A DNA stretch of 64,000 nt from Wenyingzhuangia gilva (GTDB lineage: Bacteria; Bacteroidota; Bacteroidia; Flavobacteriales; Flavobacteriaceae), in assembly GCF_030519655.1 (NCBI RefSeq), contig NZ_JAUMIT010000001.1:930001-994000 (forward strand). Direction: 5' to 3'. The number at the start of each line of letters is the position of its first letter. Positions within the stretch are counted from its first letter, which is position 1. Shown in pieces: positions 54,856 through 63,884 of this stretch. The notes beneath the pieces were generated by a model, which was not told the origin of the DNA, ran no database searches, and saw only the letters and a list, made by a program, of their open reading frames with translations. The translations under genes and the position numbers were made by a program.

Positions 54856-55725
54856 ATGAAAAAGATTACATTAAAATTGTTTACATTATTTACTGCATCA
54901 TTATTTGCACAAAACCAAGGAGATATCGCTTTTGTTGGCTATAATGCTGATGGAGATGATGATTTTGCTATTGTTGTATTGTCAGACATCCCAGCGGGTA
55001 CAACCATTTATTTTACAGATAGTGAGCCTAATTCAGATGGAACAGGAATGATTGATGATTCTGAAGGGGTTTTGACATGGGTTGTAGGAGAGTCTACGCT
55101 TGCAGCAGGAACAGTTGTGACTTTTACGGATACAGATAATGATACAAATCCAGCATTTGGAGCTTCAAATGGAATTATTTCTAGAAGTAATGCGGGTTTT
55201 CTTTTAACAGCTAGTGAAGGTGATAATATTTTTGCTACGTTAGGAAATCCTGCTACAAATGAGGTAACGGTTTGGCTTGCGGGGTTTGAATACAGGCAAA
55301 CTGGACAAGGAACTAATTTTTCGCAAACAGGATTAATCGTAGGAGATAATTATTTAGTTATTGATAAGACTCAGAGTAAAGATGGAGGTCAGTATACAGG
55401 AGCAAGAACAGGTAAAACAATTAGTCAGTATAAAACACTAATTAATAACGAAGAGAATTGGACAACTGATACAAATGATGGTGAGTTATTTATTCCGTTT
55501 AATTCAACAGTATTTGAACTAGCGACATTGTCTAAACCTACAAGTATTATTGAAGGATTAATATTGTCAGTACACAATCAACAAATTATTACCAATCATG
55601 GAGAAATTATAAGTATTCGTAATATGTTAGGACAACAGATTTTAAATCAAAATATAACTCAAGGTATTTATTTGGTTACTATAAAACACAATGGAAATGT
55701 TGTTAATTATAAATTGGCAATTTAA
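54856..55725 (+). CDS. Secreted protein with type IX C-terminal sorting domain
   Basis: 289 residues: signal peptide (about 1-18, ASLFAQ), a beta-rich acidic domain (GDIAFVGYNADGDDDFAIVVL, IPAGTTIYFTDSEPNSDG, GFLLTASEGDNIFATLG) and a C-terminal type A sorting domain (about 235-289, IISIRNMLGQQILNQNI and GIYLVTIKHNGNVVNYKLAI). The tail marks it for export by the SprA-based system encoded nearby. The Asp-rich loops could bind calcium. No catalytic residues are recognised; an adhesin- or surface-like role is possible but unproven. Confidence 0.82.
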   Translation: MKKITLKLFTLFTASLFAQNQGDIAFVGYNADGDDDFAIVVLSDIPAGTTIYFTDSEPNSDGTGMIDDSEGVLTWVVGESTLAAGTVVTFTDTDNDTNPAFGASNGIISRSNAGFLLTASEGDNIFATLGNPATNEVTVWLAGFEYRQTGQGTNFSQTGLIVGDNYLVIDKTQSKDGGQYTGARTGKTISQYKTLINNEENWTTDTNDGELFIPFNSTVFELATLSKPTSIIEGLILSVHNQQIITNHGEIISIRNMLGQQILNQNITQGIYLVTIKHNGNVVNYKLAI

Positions 55726-55813
55726 AGGAGCCAAATAATTTAAAAAGAATTTTATTTAGCAGTGCTTTTTTATTTTTCGGCACAAGTTTTGTAAAGTATT
55801 AATAAGTTTAGAA

Positions 55814-55880
55814 TATAGTTTTTCATAGTTTTAGTTTAAGAATTGCCTTTAGAAATATTTCTAAAGGCAATTCTTTTTAT
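55814..55880 (+). repeat. Hairpin unit 1 of an intergenic tandem pair
   Basis: A TATAGTTTTTCATAGTTTTA lead is followed by a perfect 19-bp inverted repeat (55838-55856 and 55857-55875, left arm AAGAATTGCCTTTAGAAAT) and T-rich sequence. The 349-bp spacer 55726-56074 contains this unit, unit 2 and the trhO promoter. It may be a terminator or the 3' part of a small RNA. Confidence 0.75.
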
Positions 55881-55918
55881 ACATATAATTATTGGCATGG
55901 CATTTGTCCATTATTATG

Positions 55919-55990
55919 TATAGTTTTTTATAGTTTTTAGTTTTAAGGATTCCCTTTAAGAATGTAATTTCTTAAAGGGAATCCTTTTAT
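55919..55990 (+). repeat. Hairpin unit 2 of an intergenic tandem pair
   Basis: A TATAGTTTTTTATAG lead matches unit 1 with a 105-bp offset. The stem has perfect 18-bp arms at 55945-55962 (AAGGATTCCCTTTAAGAA) and 55969-55986 around a 6-nt loop. It differs from unit 1 in four stem pairs, each with both partners changed. Confidence 0.75.
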
Positions 55991-56031
55991 ATGTTAATAA
56001 TCGAGATTCCTCTATGTTTAAATTGTTTCCC

Positions 56032-56039
56032 TATCTTTG
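56032..56039 (+). promoter_or_regulatory. -7 promoter box of trhO
   Basis: TATCTTTG matches TAnnTTTG and lies 35 bp before the ATG of trhO, after both hairpin units. Confidence 0.65.
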
Positions 56040-56074
56040 CAGCAAATTTTAATGTTTAACTAAATTCATATAGC

Positions 56075-57106
56075 ATGCAACTGTATAATAAGTTAAGCGC
56101 AGAAGAACGTGCGCAACTAATTGATAAAGCGGGTAAAGACCGTTTAACTATTTCTTTTTATCAATATCACCATATTGGAAATCCACAAGTTTTTAGAGAT
56201 CATTTATTTATTACCTGGGATCAATTGGAGGTTTTAGGTAGAATTTATGTAGCCAAAGAAGGGATTAACGCTCAGTTATCTTTGCCAGCAGATAGATTTC
56301 ATGAGTTTAAAGAACATTTAGATAGCATAACGTTTTTAAAAGATATTAGATTAAATATCGCCATAGAGCAAGACAATAAATCATTTTTAAAACTAAAAGT
56401 TAAGGTAAGAGACAAGATTGTAGCCGATGGATTGAATGATGATTTATTTGATGTGACAAATAAAGGAGTTCATTTAAATGCAGAAGAGTTTAACAAACTA
56501 TTAGCAGATCCAAATACGATTTGTGTAGATATGCGTAATCATTACGAAAGTGAAATTGGTCATTTTGATGGAGCTGTTACGCCAGATGTTGATACTTTTA
56601 GAGATTCTTTAGATATTATTGAAGCTGATTTAAAAGATCATAAAGAGGATAAAAATTTATTGATGTATTGTACTGGAGGTATTCGTTGTGAAAAAGCAAG
56701 TGCTTACTATAAATACAAAGGTTTTAAAAATGTATTTCAACTTGAAGGTGGAATTATAGAATACACCCGTCAAGTAAACGAGAAAGGTCTTGAGAATAAA
56801 TTTAAAGGGAAAAACTTTGTTTTTGATCATAGAAAATCAGAGAGAATCTCCGAAGATATCGTTTCTAATTGTCACCAATGTGGAGCACCATGTGATACCC
56901 ATGTAAATTGTGCCAATGAAGCTTGTCATTTACTATTTATACAGTGTGATTCTTGTAAAGAAAAAATGAATGAATGTTGTTCGGATAAGTGTAAGGAAAT
57001 TAATGCTTTGTCTTACGAAGAACAAAAAGAATTACGAAAAGGTAAATCTAACAGTAATAAGATTTTTAAAAAAGGACGTTCTGAAGTTTTAAAGTTTAAA
57101 AAATAA
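56075..57106 (+). CDS. trhO: tRNA uridine(34) hydroxylase, rhodanese type (TrhO)
   Basis: Oxygen-dependent formation of 5-hydroxyuridine at tRNA position 34. The 343-residue protein has the acylphosphatase-like N-terminal domain (ISFYQYHHIGNPQVFRDHL...GRIYVAKEGINAQLS), a rhodanese domain with catalytic Cys199 in MYCTGGIRCEKAS, and a C-terminal Cys-rich zinc region (CHQCGAPCDTHVNCANEAC...CDSCKEKMNECCSDKC). Length and order match YceA/TrhO. It precedes the TrhP-like gene by 3 bp. Confidence 0.93.
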   Translation: MQLYNKLSAEERAQLIDKAGKDRLTISFYQYHHIGNPQVFRDHLFITWDQLEVLGRIYVAKEGINAQLSLPADRFHEFKEHLDSITFLKDIRLNIAIEQDNKSFLKLKVKVRDKIVADGLNDDLFDVTNKGVHLNAEEFNKLLADPNTICVDMRNHYESEIGHFDGAVTPDVDTFRDSLDIIEADLKDHKEDKNLLMYCTGGIRCEKASAYYKYKGFKNVFQLEGGIIEYTRQVNEKGLENKFKGKNFVFDHRKSERISEDIVSNCHQCGAPCDTHVNCANEACHLLFIQCDSCKEKMNECCSDKCKEINALSYEEQKELRKGKSNSNKIFKKGRSEVLKFKK

Positions 57107-57109
57107 GTC

Positions 57110-58354
57110 ATGCAAAAAATAGAATTAATGGCTCCTGCCGGGAATTTTGAATCATTGCAGGCTGCCTTAGATAATGGTTGCGACTCTATTTATTTTGGAG
57201 TAGAACAATTAAATATGCGAGCAAGGGCTTCTGTAAATTTTACTTTGGATGATTTAGAAGAAATTTCTAAACGATGTGAAGAAAAAAAGGTTCGTTCTTA
57301 TTTAACCTTAAATACAATTATTTACGATCATGATTTGTCTATCGTAAAAACGTTAATCAAAAAAGCTAAACAAGCTAATATTACGGCAGTTATTTGTATG
57401 GATCAAGCTGTAATTGCTATGGCTAGAGCTGAGGGGATGGAAGTTCATATTTCTACTCAAATAAACATCACTAATATAGAAACGGTTAAGTTTTATGCGA
57501 TGTTTGCCGATACCATTGTGCTAAGTAGGGAATTAAGTTTACGTCAGGTTAAAAAGATTACTCAGCAAATTGAAAAGGAACAAATAAAAGGGCCTTCTGG
57601 TAGATTGGTTGAAATAGAAATATTTGGACACGGAGCTTTGTGTATGGCGGTTTCTGGAAAATGTTACATGAGTTTGCATTCGGCTAATTCCTCTGCAAAT
57701 AGAGGTGCTTGTAAACAAAATTGTAGAAAAAAATATACGGTTATAGATCAAGAGACAGGTTTTGAGATGGAGTTGGATAATGAATATATTATGTCTCCAA
57801 AAGATTTATGCACCATTGATTTTTTAGATGAAATTGCTGGAGCAGGAATCAAAGTTTTAAAAATTGAAGGTAGAGGTAGAGCTCCAGAATATGTAGCCAA
57901 AGTTATTAAGTGTTATCGTGAAGCTATTGATAGTTTAGAAGCTGGGACTTTTGACAAAGAAAAAGTGATTTCTTGGATGTTAGAACTTGAAAAAGTTTAT
58001 AACAGAGGTTTTTGGAGTGGATATTATTTAGGACAAAAGTTAGGGGAATGGAGTAAAGGATCGGGTTCTCATGCTACTCAAAAAAAAGTGTATTTAGGAA
58101 AGGGAATGCATTATTTTCCAAAAGCAAATGTGGGTGAGTTTAAAATAGAGGCATATGATATTAACGTGGGTGATACCATTTTAATTACAGGTCCAACTAC
58201 AGGGGCTAAAGAAATGGAAGTACAAGAATTGTTTGTTGATGAAAAACCTGCAGAAAAAGCTTCAAAGGGAGATTCTTGTACTTTAAAATTAGATTTTAGA
58301 ATTCGTCCATCAGACAAGTTGTATAAAATTGTAGAAAACATAGTCTTAGCATAA
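57110..58354 (+). CDS. trhP: U32-family protein, TrhP-type tRNA U34 hydroxylation enzyme
   Basis: Peptidase U32 family, nearest to YegQ/TrhP, which makes 5-hydroxyuridine at tRNA U34 by a prephenate-dependent route. The 414-residue protein has ELMAPAGNFESLQAALDNG at the start and the four-cysteine set C178, C185, C201 and C205 (GALCMAVSGKC and RGACKQNCRKKY) expected to hold an iron-sulfur cluster, with a C-terminal beta domain. Being beside trhO supports this over the rRNA enzyme RlhA. Its stop codon overlaps the ferredoxin start by one base (TAATG). Confidence 0.85.
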   Translation: MQKIELMAPAGNFESLQAALDNGCDSIYFGVEQLNMRARASVNFTLDDLEEISKRCEEKKVRSYLTLNTIIYDHDLSIVKTLIKKAKQANITAVICMDQAVIAMARAEGMEVHISTQINITNIETVKFYAMFADTIVLSRELSLRQVKKITQQIEKEQIKGPSGRLVEIEIFGHGALCMAVSGKCYMSLHSANSSANRGACKQNCRKKYTVIDQETGFEMELDNEYIMSPKDLCTIDFLDEIAGAGIKVLKIEGRGRAPEYVAKVIKCYREAIDSLEAGTFDKEKVISWMLELEKVYNRGFWSGYYLGQKLGEWSKGSGSHATQKKVYLGKGMHYFPKANVGEFKIEAYDINVGDTILITGPTTGAKEMEVQELFVDEKPAEKASKGDSCTLKLDFRIRPSDKLYKIVENIVLA

Positions 58355-58584
58355 TGGTAATCATTACTTTACAACGTAACAAATGCATTGGCTGTAATTA
58401 TTGTGTTGAATTAGCACCAGAACAATTTCAGATGTCTAAAAAAGATGGAAAATCAGTATTGTTACATGCCCAAGACAAAAAAGGTTTTTTTACCTTAAAA
58501 TCTCTAGATGAAACAGTTTTTGAATCTGCTATTGAAGCTAAAAATGCATGTCCTGTAAAGATTATACAGGTAAAACAAATGTAG
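58354..58584 (+). CDS. Small single-cluster ferredoxin
   Basis: 76 residues with one [4Fe-4S] site: C11, C14 and C17 (CIGCNYC) and C66 (NACPVKI). It resembles monocluster ferredoxins that pass single electrons. The TAATG overlap with the TrhP-like gene implies coupled translation, so it may donate electrons to that iron-sulfur protein. That link is inference; no partner oxidoreductase is encoded nearby. Confidence 0.9.
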   Translation: MVIITLQRNKCIGCNYCVELAPEQFQMSKKDGKSVLLHAQDKKGFFTLKSLDETVFESAIEAKNACPVKIIQVKQM

Positions 58585-58720
58585 ATTACGATAGTGGCAG
58601 ATTAGTTTTACTTTCTGTTAGAATAATTCTATCTTTAAAAATTGATTAAAAAATTAACATTGAAGTTAGTTTGTTTAAATTATGAATCTTGCACATAGTG
58701 TGAAATAATATATAAAATAT

Positions 58721-60319
58721 ATGAGCTGTACAAGTTGCTCAACGAAAGACGGTGGTGTGCCAAATGGCTGCAAAAGCAACGGAAGTTGTGGTACCGGCAG
58801 TTGTGATAAATTAACAGTTTTTGATTGGCTTTCTAACATGGAATTGCCTACAGGTCAAAAACCATTCGATATAGTCGAAGTTCGTTTTAAAAACGGACGT
58901 AAACATTTTTATAAAAATGAGAAAAATTTTCAATTAACTATTGGTGAAGTAGTGGCTGTGGAAGGAAATCCAGGTCACGATATAGGTACAATTTCTTTAA
59001 CAGGAGAATTGGTTAAAATTCAAATGAAGAAGAAAAAAGTAGCCGTAGATAGTGAAGAAGTAAAGAAAATTTACAGAAAAGCGACCATTAAAGATATTGA
59101 AACATGGGAAACAGCTAGAAATAGAGAGATTGAAACTCAGAAACGAGGAAGAGAAATTATAATTAGGCTGGGGCTTAAAATGAAACTTTCTGATGTTGAG
59201 TATCAAGGGGATGGGAACAAAGCTACTTTTTATTATACGGCCGATGATCGTGTAGATTTTCGTCAGTTAATTAGAGAATTGGCTTCGGCGTTTTCTATTA
59301 GAGTAGAAATGAAACAAGTTGGATTGCGTCAAGAAGCAGCCCGTTTAGGCGGTGTAGGTTCTTGCGGTAGAGAGCTTTGTTGTTCTACTTGGTTAACAGA
59401 TTTTAGAAAAGTAAATACTGCTGCTGCTCGATATCAACAACTTTCTTTAAACCCTCAAAAACTTGCTGGTCAGTGTGGTAAGTTAAAATGCTGTTTAAAT
59501 TATGAGTTAGATACTTATCTAGATGCTTTAAAAGGATTTCCATCACAAAGTGTGATGCTAAAAACTGTAAAAGGATTGGCTACGTTTGTAAAAATGGACA
59601 TTTTTAAAGAAACTTTATGGTATACTTATAAAGATGATAAATCTAAGTGGTTTAAACTTACTTTAGAACAAGTTCAGGAAATTTTAGAAGAGAATAAACA
59701 AGGGAATACTGTTGATGGTCTTGAAGAATATGATGCTGAAAATATTGAAGAAACTAAAGTAGATTTTGAAAATGTTGTTGGTCAAGATAGTTTAACTCGT
59801 TTTGATGAACCTAAGCAAAAATCTAAACGTAGAAAAAACAATCGTTCTAAAAATAAAGCATCAGGAAGCAATCAGCCGAGACCAAATGCTCCTAGAGCAA
59901 ACTCTACAGAGAGTAATAAGCCACCTGTAAGAAAACCAAATCATCCATCAAAATCTAACGTTGCGAATACTACAGTTTCATCAGAAGAAAAGGGTAATCA
60001 ACCAACGGGGAAAAGGCCAAATAATCGTAGACGTAACAATGCCAATAAATCTCAAGGAGATAAAGTAAATCCAAAGGCTAAATTAGAAGCGAATACAAAT
60101 ACGGATGTCAATCAGCCAAATAAACCTAGACCAAAGAGGAAACCTCAAAGAAAGAAATCACAAACTGATGGAGTGCCTCAAAAAGGAACAAACCCAAATC
60201 AACCAGTGGGGAATGCTGAAAAGACGAATGAAGGGACTCCAAATGCTAACAAACCAAAACGTAGAAACAACAGAAAAAGACCTAATAAACCAAACAATGG
60301 GCCTGCAAAGAGTGAATAA
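58721..60319 (+). CDS. ricT: PSP1-domain protein RicT (YaaT-like) with basic tail
   Basis: 532 residues. A Cys-rich start (MSCTSCSTKDGG, C and G rich to residue 28) is followed by the PSP1 domain (about 50-290) with GVGSCGRELCCSTWL and GQCGKLKCCLNYE, cysteines known to bind iron-sulfur clusters in the B. subtilis RicAFT complex, which affects RNase Y-dependent processing. The last 170 residues are disordered and rich in Lys, Arg, Asn and Pro, a likely RNA-binding tail. Neither RicA nor RicF is seen here. It overlaps gldH by 8 bp. Confidence 0.9.
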   Translation: MSCTSCSTKDGGVPNGCKSNGSCGTGSCDKLTVFDWLSNMELPTGQKPFDIVEVRFKNGRKHFYKNEKNFQLTIGEVVAVEGNPGHDIGTISLTGELVKIQMKKKKVAVDSEEVKKIYRKATIKDIETWETARNREIETQKRGREIIIRLGLKMKLSDVEYQGDGNKATFYYTADDRVDFRQLIRELASAFSIRVEMKQVGLRQEAARLGGVGSCGRELCCSTWLTDFRKVNTAAARYQQLSLNPQKLAGQCGKLKCCLNYELDTYLDALKGFPSQSVMLKTVKGLATFVKMDIFKETLWYTYKDDKSKWFKLTLEQVQEILEENKQGNTVDGLEEYDAENIEETKVDFENVVGQDSLTRFDEPKQKSKRRKNNRSKNKASGSNQPRPNAPRANSTESNKPPVRKPNHPSKSNVANTTVSSEEKGNQPTGKRPNNRRRNNANKSQGDKVNPKAKLEANTNTDVNQPNKPRPKRKPQRKKSQTDGVPQKGTNPNQPVGNAEKTNEGTPNANKPKRRNNRKRPNKPNNGPAKSE

Positions 60320-60794
60320 AATTATTTATTTCATGGTTATATTCCTTTCTATTTCTTGTGATTCTAAAAAGAAATACGATGTTTATCAAGCCATGGAAAA
60401 TAGTGTTTGGAAGTTAGATCAACCTGTAGTTTTTGAAGTTGACATTGATGATATCAATTCACAACAAAATGTGTTTTTAAACGTTCGTACTGATAGTGAC
60501 TATCCGTATAGAAATTTATATATCATCAGTAAAATGACATTGCCTAACGGAGCTATTTTAAAAGATACTTTAGAGTATGAGATGGCAGATGCTTTTGGAA
60601 ATTGGCTAGGAGATGGAATGACAGATGTAAAAGATAATAAGCTATATTATTTGGAAAAATATAAGTTTACTAAAAAAGGAACTTATACGTTTGAGTTCTA
60701 TCAAGCCATGAGAAAAAGAGGAGAGATAGAAGGACTTCAAGAATTAAAAGGGGTTACAGATGTTGGCCTTAGAATAGAAAAAATACAAGATTAA
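60312..60794 (+). CDS. gldH: Gliding motility lipoprotein GldH
   Basis: Lipoprotein required for gliding in Flavobacterium johnsoniae. From GTG 60312 it has 160 residues: MNKIIYFMVIFLSISC-type lipoprotein signal (lipidated Cys16) and a beta-rich body (NSVWKLDQPVVFEVDI, FGNWLGDGMTDVKDNKLYY, YTFEFYQAMRK). The GTG start gives a normal signal peptide and an 8-bp overlap with ricT; a frame open further upstream runs inside ricT and is not used. The ricT-gldH-penicillin-binding protein order matches other flavobacteria. Confidence 0.88.
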   Translation: MNKIIYFMVIFLSISCDSKKKYDVYQAMENSVWKLDQPVVFEVDIDDINSQQNVFLNVRTDSDYPYRNLYIISKMTLPNGAILKDTLEYEMADAFGNWLGDGMTDVKDNKLYYLEKYKFTKKGTYTFEFYQAMRKRGEIEGLQELKGVTDVGLRIEKIQD

Positions 60795-60805
60795 TATTTA
60801 TAGTA

Positions 60806-63097
60806 ATGGATAAGAAAAAAGCAACAAAACCGAATTACACTTTTTATTTAAAAGTATTTTGGGCCTTGTTTTCATTTTCTGTGCTAAGTGTATTTGCCAT
60901 ATTTTTATTGGTAAGTATGGGGGCTTTTGGAAAATTACCAACATTTAAGGAATTAGAAAGTCCTGAAAAAAACTTTGCTTCAGAAATTATATCATCTGAT
61001 GGAGTTACCCTAGGAAAGTATTTTAGAGAAAACAGAACTCCTGTAAGTTATGACGAGTTACCACAAGAGTTGGTAAACGCTTTGGTGGCCACAGAAGATG
61101 AACGTTTTTATGAACATTCAGGTATCGACTTTTTTAGTTTGGCCAGAGCCATTGCTAAATTGGGACAAGATGGAGGAGGAAGTACCATTACTCAGCAACT
61201 TGCTAAGCAGCTTTTTACCGAAAATTATGGAACCAGAAATATTGTAAAACGTATTGCTCAAAAGTTAAAAGAATGGGTGATTGCGGTAAAGTTAGAAAAA
61301 CAATATACCAAAAATGAAATCATTACGATGTACTTAAACAAGTATGATTTTTTGTACAACGCTATTGGAATTCGCTCTGCATCTAGAATATATTTTAACA
61401 AAGAACCTATTGAGTTAAACCTTGAAGAATCTGCTATTTTGGTGGGAATGGCAAAAAACCCATCACTATACAATCCTAGAAGATTCCCTGAAAATGCTTT
61501 AAGAAGAAGAGCAACCGTATTTGGTCAGTTAGAAAGAAATGGATTCATTACCGAAACGGAAAAAGATTCTTTAAACGCATTACCTATAAAAATAGACTAT
61601 AATCCAGAAGGACATAGTGATGGACATGCTACTTATTTTAGAGAATATTTAAGAGATTATTTAAAAACATGGATTAAAAATCATCCTAAGCCAGATGGAA
61701 CTCGTTATGATTTATATTCAGATGGTTTAAAGATTTTTGTGACTTTAGATTCAAGAATGCAAAAGTATGCAGAACAGGCTGTAAATGAACACATGTCTAA
61801 TTTGCAACGTATTTTCTTTAAAGAACAAAAGAACAATAAAACAGCTCCTTTTTATGATTTAGATGCTTCCGAAATAGACAGAACGATGTGGAATGCCATG
61901 CGTACAACAGATAGGTATAGAACTTTAAAAGCAAAAGGAGTAAGTAAAAAAGAGATTTTAGAGAATTTTAAGAAAAAGAGAAAAATGGAAGTTTTTGATT
62001 GGAAGAAAGGAACTAAAGACACTCTATTGTCTCCTTATGATTCTATCAAATATTACAAAACATTCTTGCATTCTGGATTGTTAGCTTTAGAACCACAAAC
62101 AGGACATATTAAAGCTTGGGTAGGAGGAATCAATCACAAGTATTTTAAATATGATCATGTAAAGCAAGGAAAGAGACAAGTAGGATCTACTTTTAAACCA
62201 TTTGTTTATGCATCTGCAATCAATCAGTTTAGAATTTCTCCATGTGAAAAATATACAAATACACCTTTTACCATTCCACAAGGAAAATATGGTTTGCTAG
62301 AAGATTGGACACCTAAAAATGCAGGTGATGAATATGGAGGGGAATTAACCTTAAAACAAGCTTTGGCAAAATCTATCAATGTAATTACAGCGCAGTTAAT
62401 TGATAGGGTTGGACCCTCTACGGTAGTACAATTGGCAAAAAAATCTGGAATTACTTCAAATATTGATCCTTATCCATCTATTGCTCTAGGGACTGTAGAT
62501 GCAAGTTTGTATGATATGGTAGGTGCTTATGCCATGTTTGCCAACAAAGGATTTAGAGTTCACCAAACCATGGTAATGCGAATTGAAGATAAAAATGGAA
62601 GTGTATTACAGCGTTTTGTGCCAGAATCTGAAGAAGTTATGAATGAAGAAGCCGCCTATGCGGTTTTAGATTTACTAAAAGGAGTAACCATGGAAGGATC
62701 TGGAGTTCGTTTAAGAGGAAAATGGGGTAAATATCCTGAAAATGTTGCTACAGGTTATCCTTATGAGTTTACAAATCCTATTGCAGGAAAAACAGGAACC
62801 ACACAAAATCAATCTGATGGTTGGTTTATGGGAGTTGTGCCTAATTTGGCTGTGGGAGTTTGGACAGGTGCCGATGAAAGAGCCACTCATTTTAAAGGAA
62901 TCACTTTTGGTCAAGGAGCGAGTATGGCTTTACCCACTTGGGCTTTGTTTATGAAAAAATGTTATGCCGATGAAACTTTGTCTATAAGTCAAGAAGATTT
63001 TGTACAACCTGATAATTTTGGTATAGCAATTGATTGTGGTTCTGATGACGATAAAGTTGATGAAACTTCTTTAATAGAAACCAATCCTGATTTTTAA
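60806..63097 (+). CDS. Class A penicillin-binding protein (PBP1A type)
   Basis: Bifunctional murein glycosyltransferase/transpeptidase. The 763-residue protein has an N-terminal membrane span (about 12-38), the GT51 domain with Glu97 in ATEDERFYEHSG and GGSTITQQLAKQLF, and the transpeptidase domain with catalytic Ser461 in GSTFKPF, the SIN motif in KSINVITAQ, and KTGTTQNQSDGWF. It starts 11 bp after gldH and ends 9 bp before the exonuclease gene. Confidence 0.95.
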   Translation: MDKKKATKPNYTFYLKVFWALFSFSVLSVFAIFLLVSMGAFGKLPTFKELESPEKNFASEIISSDGVTLGKYFRENRTPVSYDELPQELVNALVATEDERFYEHSGIDFFSLARAIAKLGQDGGGSTITQQLAKQLFTENYGTRNIVKRIAQKLKEWVIAVKLEKQYTKNEIITMYLNKYDFLYNAIGIRSASRIYFNKEPIELNLEESAILVGMAKNPSLYNPRRFPENALRRRATVFGQLERNGFITETEKDSLNALPIKIDYNPEGHSDGHATYFREYLRDYLKTWIKNHPKPDGTRYDLYSDGLKIFVTLDSRMQKYAEQAVNEHMSNLQRIFFKEQKNNKTAPFYDLDASEIDRTMWNAMRTTDRYRTLKAKGVSKKEILENFKKKRKMEVFDWKKGTKDTLLSPYDSIKYYKTFLHSGLLALEPQTGHIKAWVGGINHKYFKYDHVKQGKRQVGSTFKPFVYASAINQFRISPCEKYTNTPFTIPQGKYGLLEDWTPKNAGDEYGGELTLKQALAKSINVITAQLIDRVGPSTVVQLAKKSGITSNIDPYPSIALGTVDASLYDMVGAYAMFANKGFRVHQTMVMRIEDKNGSVLQRFVPESEEVMNEEAAYAVLDLLKGVTMEGSGVRLRGKWGKYPENVATGYPYEFTNPIAGKTGTTQNQSDGWFMGVVPNLAVGVWTGADERATHFKGITFGQGASMALPTWALFMKKCYADETLSISQEDFVQPDNFGIAIDCGSDDDKVDETSLIETNPDF

Positions 63098-63106
63098 AAT
63101 AAACAT

Positions 63107-63871
63107 ATGAAGATTATTTCTTACAATGTAAATGGTATTAGAGCAGCCATTAAAAAAGGTTTTTTAGAGTGGTTACAAGCTGCAAATCCAGATATTATTT
63201 GTTTGCAAGAAACCAAAGCTCACAAAGAACAATTAGATCTTTCTGAGTTTGAAAACATAGGATATAAATACAATTATTGGTTTTCTGCACAGAAAAAAGG
63301 ATATAGTAGTGTGGCGGTTTTATGTAAAGAAGAACCCAAACATGTTGAGTACGGAACTGGAATAGAAAGCATGGATTTTGAAGGTAGAAATTTACGTGTA
63401 GATTATGATACTTTTTCAGTAATGAGTTTGTACTTACCCTCTGGAACCAACGATGATCGTTTAGATTTTAAACTCAACTATATGGATGAGTTTTTAGAGT
63501 ATATAACTGAACTTCGTAAAGAAATTCCGAATTTAATTATTTGTGGAGATTATAATATTTGTCATGAAGAAATAGACATCCATAATCCTAAACAAAATAA
63601 AAACACTTCAGGGTTTTTACCCGTGGAACGTGATTGGCTATCGAAATTTATCAGTACTGGATTTATAGATAGTTTTAGACATCTGAACAAAGAACCACAT
63701 CATTATTCTTGGTGGAGTTATAGAGCCAATGCAAGGAACAATAACAAAGGTTGGAGAATAGATTATCATATGGTTACTGAAAATATGAAAGATCGAATTG
63801 AAAGAGCCTACATTTTACCAGAAGCCAAACATTCTGATCATTGTCCAATAGTATTAGAAATATCAAAATAA
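63107..63871 (+). CDS. xth: Exodeoxyribonuclease III
   Basis: AP endonuclease and 3'-5' exonuclease of base-excision repair. The 254-residue protein has SYNVNGIRAAIKKG, the metal-binding Glu in CLQETKAHKEQL, LIICGDYNICHEEID with the active-site Asp and Asn, and the final HSDHCPIVLEI. It closes the gldH-PBP-xth run of closely spaced genes. Confidence 0.96.
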   Translation: MKIISYNVNGIRAAIKKGFLEWLQAANPDIICLQETKAHKEQLDLSEFENIGYKYNYWFSAQKKGYSSVAVLCKEEPKHVEYGTGIESMDFEGRNLRVDYDTFSVMSLYLPSGTNDDRLDFKLNYMDEFLEYITELRKEIPNLIICGDYNICHEEIDIHNPKQNKNTSGFLPVERDWLSKFISTGFIDSFRHLNKEPHHYSWWSYRANARNNNKGWRIDYHMVTENMKDRIERAYILPEAKHSDHCPIVLEISK

Positions 63872-63884
63872 GAAATCAAGTCAC

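Noticed and set aside
55814-55990. CRISPR array or insertion-sequence ends
   Set aside because: Only two units, long perfect stems, no uniform spacers, no cas genes or transposase, and no target duplication.
60105-60311. Extended reading frame of gldH reaching into ricT
   Set aside because: The extension is the shifted reading of the low-complexity ricT tail; the GTG at 60312 gives a proper lipoprotein signal.
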